Below, piece after piece: positions 61,845-64,000 of a stretch of 64,000 nt of DNA; the first letter of the stretch is position 1; the number at the start of each line of letters is the position of its first letter. Under the pieces are notes generated by a model, which did not search any database, had not been told where the DNA came from, and saw only the letters and a program-made list of their open reading frames with translations. The position numbers and the translations under genes are program-made. Origin of the DNA: Rhodospirillaceae bacterium bin65 (GTDB lineage: Bacteria; Pseudomonadota; Alphaproteobacteria; Bin65); contig MPMX01000019.1 in NCBI GenBank assembly GCA_002238725.1, positions 1 through 64,000 on the forward strand. The letters run 5' to 3'.

Positions 61845-62160
61845 AAGGTGGGGGGCTTCTGTTGCCCGGCGCCCCCCGGGCCGCGCTTGCCTAGAAGCTA
61901 GGCAGCGAGTGCCATACGATCGTTGTCGTTAGCATTTGTAATGGCAGCCCGATAACGGTGGTACAATGCCGGGCGAAAAGCGAACCTTTTACTGCACGTC
62001 GATCCTGTTTCGCCCCCAGGAAGGGCCGGGCCGCCGGCGGTGGAACGCCGACCGGGCCCGGCGAAACTGGTGGAGGCGCCGGGTACTGCCCCCGGGTCCG
62101 CAACAGCTATTGCGCACGCCGTTTATCGCCATAGTCGCCCGAAGGCGACAGGCGAAAGAT
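61845..62160 (-). ncRNA. ssrA: Two-piece, circularly permuted tmRNA
   Basis: Read on the minus strand, the order is acceptor piece, intervening sequence, coding piece. The acceptor piece (about 62160-62068) has a GTCGCC-TTCG-GGCGAC tetraloop hairpin and ends CGCCTCC-A-CCA, CCA at 62070-62068, with T-arm CCGGG-GGCAGTA-CCCGG. The coding piece begins GGGGGCG at 62017; this pairs with CGCCTCC over seven base pairs (one G-U). The tag frame GCT AAC GAC AAC... runs 61933-61898 and encodes ANDNDRMALAA-stop; the TAG lies in a GCCTAG-CTT-CTAGGC hairpin, as in other tmRNAs. The exact 5' and 3' ends are estimates. A TATCTT at 62161-62156 may be the -10 element. Confidence 0.93.
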
Positions 62161-62269
62161 AGGACCTGGCGTCGGGAATTGAAAGAGGGGCGAGGCAGCG
62201 AAATCCGGTGACGCGGCAGGAGCGAAACGCTAGTTTCGCCAACCGTAGCGACCGCAACGAACGCCGGAC

Positions 62270-63238
62270 ATGCCGACCGAGCCCGACAGCCTGCCGCCGC
62301 CCAACGTTACCGCGACCGCCGAACAGACCGCCGAGATCGAAGAGGCGCGCGCCCGCACGGCCGGGACGCGGCGGGTCACGGCGCCGGGCCTGGAGGAAAT
62401 CCTCTACACGGCCTTCCCGGTGCTCGATCACGGTTTCGTCCGGGTGGTCGACTATATGGGCGACGACGCCGCGATCGTGCAGGCGGCGCGGGTGTCCTAC
62501 GGCCGGGGCACCAAATCGGTGCGCAACGACGCCGGCCTGATCCGCTACCTGCTGCGCCACCGCCACACCACGCCGTTCGAGATGTGCGAGATCAAGCTGC
62601 ACGTGAAACTGCCGGTGTTCGTCGCGCGCCAGTGGATCCGCCACCGCACCGCCAACGTGAACGAATATTCGGCGCGCTATTCGGTGCTCGATCGGGAGTT
62701 CTACATCCCGGCGCCGGAACATCTGGCGGCCCAGTCCGCCGCCAACCGGCAGGGCCGCGGCGACGTGCTGAAAGGCGACGAGGCGGCGCGGGTCCTGCAA
62801 CTGCTGCGCGACGACGCCGCGGCCTGCTACGACCATTACGAGGAAATGCTGAACGAGGGGCCGGACGGCGATCCGGCCGATCCCGGCCGCCAGGGCCTGG
62901 CCCGCGAGCTGGCGCGCATGAACCTGCCGCTCAACGTCTATACCCAGTGGTACTGGAAGACCGACCTGCACAACCTGCTGCATTTCCTCAGCCTGCGGGC
63001 CGACGCCCACGCGCAATTCGAGATTCGCGCCTATGCCGACGTCATGCTGGCGCTGACGGAGAAATGGGTGCCGATTACGGCGCAGGCGTTCCGGGACTAT
63101 GCGATGGGCGCGGTCAGCCTGTCCGCCACGGCGCTCGCCGCCGTCCGGCGGATGATCGCCGGCGAGACGGTGACACAGGCGGACAGCGGCCTCAGCGCCC
63201 GCGAATGGCGCGAGCTGATGGCTGCGCTGGAGCGGTAG
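62270..63238 (+). CDS. thyX: FAD-dependent thymidylate synthase ThyX
   Basis: A 322-residue flavin-dependent thymidylate synthase that methylates dUMP using methylenetetrahydrofolate and NADPH. The ThyX signature is complete: [17 protein letters not shown] (R-H-R-x-A-N-x2-S type motif, about residue 122-137). The [32 protein letters not shown] block precedes it and [22 protein letters not shown] follows. The N-terminal 45 residues and the end are longer than in many ThyX proteins. It is divergent from the tmRNA gene. Confidence 0.95.
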   Translation: MPTEPDSLPPPNVTATAEQTAEIEEARARTAGTRRVTAPGLEEILYTAFPVLDHGFVRVVDYMGDDAAIVQAARVSYGRGTKSVRNDAGLIRYLLRHRHTTPFEMCEIKLHVKLPVFVARQWIRHRTANVNEYSARYSVLDREFYIPAPEHLAAQSAANRQGRGDVLKGDEAARVLQLLRDDAAACYDHYEEMLNEGPDGDPADPGRQGLARELARMNLPLNVYTQWYWKTDLHNLLHFLSLRADAHAQFEIRAYADVMLALTEKWVPITAQAFRDYAMGAVSLSATALAAVRRMIAGETVTQADSGLSAREWRELMAALER

Positions 63239-63335
63239 GGGCTTTGCGGTGTTTCGCCCCTCCGGTGCCTGCGCCGGTCCTGGCGCACATCGCGGCCGGT
63301 CGGGTGATCGACAGATTTCCGGAGATTGATTGAAA

Positions 63336-64000
63336 ATGGCGACCGATCCGGCACTGATCGACACGCTGCGCGGCATCTCGACCGCGACTCTCACGATGCA
63401 GCTTTTGAAGCGCGGCATCCGGCGCGGCTGGATGGCGGGAACACGGCCGCTTCAGCCGGGCGGGCCGCGGCTCGTCGGGCCGGCGTTTACCCTGCGCTTC
63501 GTGCCGGGCCGGGAAGACATCTCGACCCGGGAAAGCTACGCCGCGCCGGATTCGCTGCGCGACGCCATCGAGGACATGCCGGCCGGCGCGGTCGCCGTGA
63601 TCGACAGCCGGGGCGAGCAGGGCGCCGGGACGGTGGGCGACATCCTCGCCGGCCGGATGAAACGGCGCGGCGTCGCCGGCATCGTCAGCGACGGCCCGAT
63701 GCGCGACGTCGCCGGTATCCGCGCCGTCGATATCCCGGTCTGGTGCAGCGGCGTGGCTGCGCCGCCGTCGATCGCGGGCCTGTGGTTCACCGGCTGGCAG
63801 GAGCCGATCGGCTGCGGCGGGGTGGCCGTGTTTCCCGACGACATTATCGTGGCGGACGACGACGGCGCTGTGGTGCTGCCCCGGGCGCTGGCCGCCGAAG
63901 TCGCCGAAGAGGGCGCGGAGCAGGAAGACCTGGAAGCCTGGATTCTCTCGGAAATTGAGCGCGGCGTCCCGGTCAAGGGCCTCTACCCGCCGGACGAGGC
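63336..64000 (+). CDS. RraA family protein (oxaloacetate decarboxylase/HMG aldolase type), 3' end outside
   Basis: The frame from ATG 63336 is open to the window edge (221 residues visible). It matches the RraA/4-hydroxy-4-methyl-2-oxoglutarate aldolase family: AVIDSRGEQGAGTVGDILAGRMKRRGVAGIVSDGPMRDV contains the G-x3-A/G and DGxxRD motifs with the catalytic arginine and metal-site aspartate. Such enzymes cleave or decarboxylate 2-oxo acids in aromatic breakdown; the RNase-E-inhibitor role is confined to enterobacterial RraA. ATG lies after GGAG (63321-63324) and is 97 bases downstream of thyX. Confidence 0.9.
   Translation, partial: MATDPALIDTLRGISTATLTMQLLKRGIRRGWMAGTRPLQPGGPRLVGPAFTLRFVPGREDISTRESYAAPDSLRDAIEDMPAGAVAVIDSRGEQGAGTVGDILAGRMKRRGVAGIVSDGPMRDVAGIRAVDIPVWCSGVAAPPSIAGLWFTGWQEPIGCGGVAVFPDDIIVADDDGAVVLPRALAAEVAEEGAEQEDLEAWILSEIERGVPVKGLYPPDE

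Noticed and set aside
61891-62103. A 70-codon minus-strand frame and overlapping plus-strand frame at 61966-62211
   Set aside because: Both lie inside the tmRNA gene, whose RNA features (acceptor stem, CCA, tag frame) explain the sequence.

Overview
The window is a GC-rich (roughly two thirds G+C) chromosomal segment of an alphaproteobacterium. The clearest taxonomic evidence is a circularly permuted two-piece tmRNA gene (about 61.85-62.16 kb, minus strand) next to an alpha-type sspB. The gene content (propionyl-CoA carboxylase, MaoC, LipB, LpxD, MgtE, CutA, and many branched-chain-amino-acid-type and tripartite-tricarboxylate transporters) fits a metabolically versatile free-living or host-associated member of Rhodospirillales or a related order; the order is inference. 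No transposase, integrase, phage gene or CRISPR array was seen.

Layout. 0-11.5 kb is core metabolism: the end of an ATP12 chaperone gene, propionyl-CoA carboxylase subunits pccB and pccA flanking a minus-strand cytochrome b561/YceI pair and a small DOPA-dioxygenase-family gene, then acylphosphatase, a MaoC hydratase, lipB, tRNA-Leu(GAG), mgtE, a small hypothetical gene and lpxD. 11.5-25.6 kb is an accessory catabolic block: an alpha/beta hydrolase, an Old Yellow Enzyme, a Liv-type ABC importer (substrate-binding protein, livH, livM, livG, with livF displaced beyond two opposite-strand genes), a TauD-type dioxygenase, an enolase-superfamily enzyme and a fused ADP-forming acyl-CoA synthetase.

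25.6-41.9 kb looks like one co-regulated catabolic unit. A minus-strand series (TetR regulator, kynurenine-formamidase-like hydrolase, tryptophan 2,3-dioxygenase, cupin, Rieske oxygenase) is divergent from a plus-strand series (NicX-like ring-cleavage dioxygenase, CoxG-like protein, three-subunit molybdenum hydroxylase, alpha/beta hydrolase). These are followed by a Gfo/Idh oxidoreductase divergent from a complete Liv-type importer. The same 15-base palindromic site occurs in the tetR/nicX-like intergenic region and in the oxidoreductase/importer intergenic region, which ties the unit together. This is the best candidate in the window for an undescribed system: uptake and oxidative degradation of an N-containing aromatic compound, possibly derived from tryptophan or kynurenine.

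41.9-54.7 kb: a haloacetate-dehalogenase-like hydrolase, an MFS exporter, cutA, a DUF4160/DUF2442 pair in which DUF4160 carries an in-frame TGA, an unknown helical protein, trimethylamine monooxygenase (tmm) divergent from a third Liv-type importer across an intergenic region with helically phased ACCAAT repeats, and an IlvD-type dehydratase. 54.7-64 kb: a REP/BIME-like repeat cluster, tctABC divergent from an ornithine-cyclodeaminase-family gene and a PhnD-like protein, then an alpha/beta hydrolase, sspB, tmRNA, thyX and the start of an RraA-family gene cut by the window edge.

In all three Liv-type operons a strong stem-loop lies between the binding-protein gene and livH, which would allow more binding protein than membrane components to be made.
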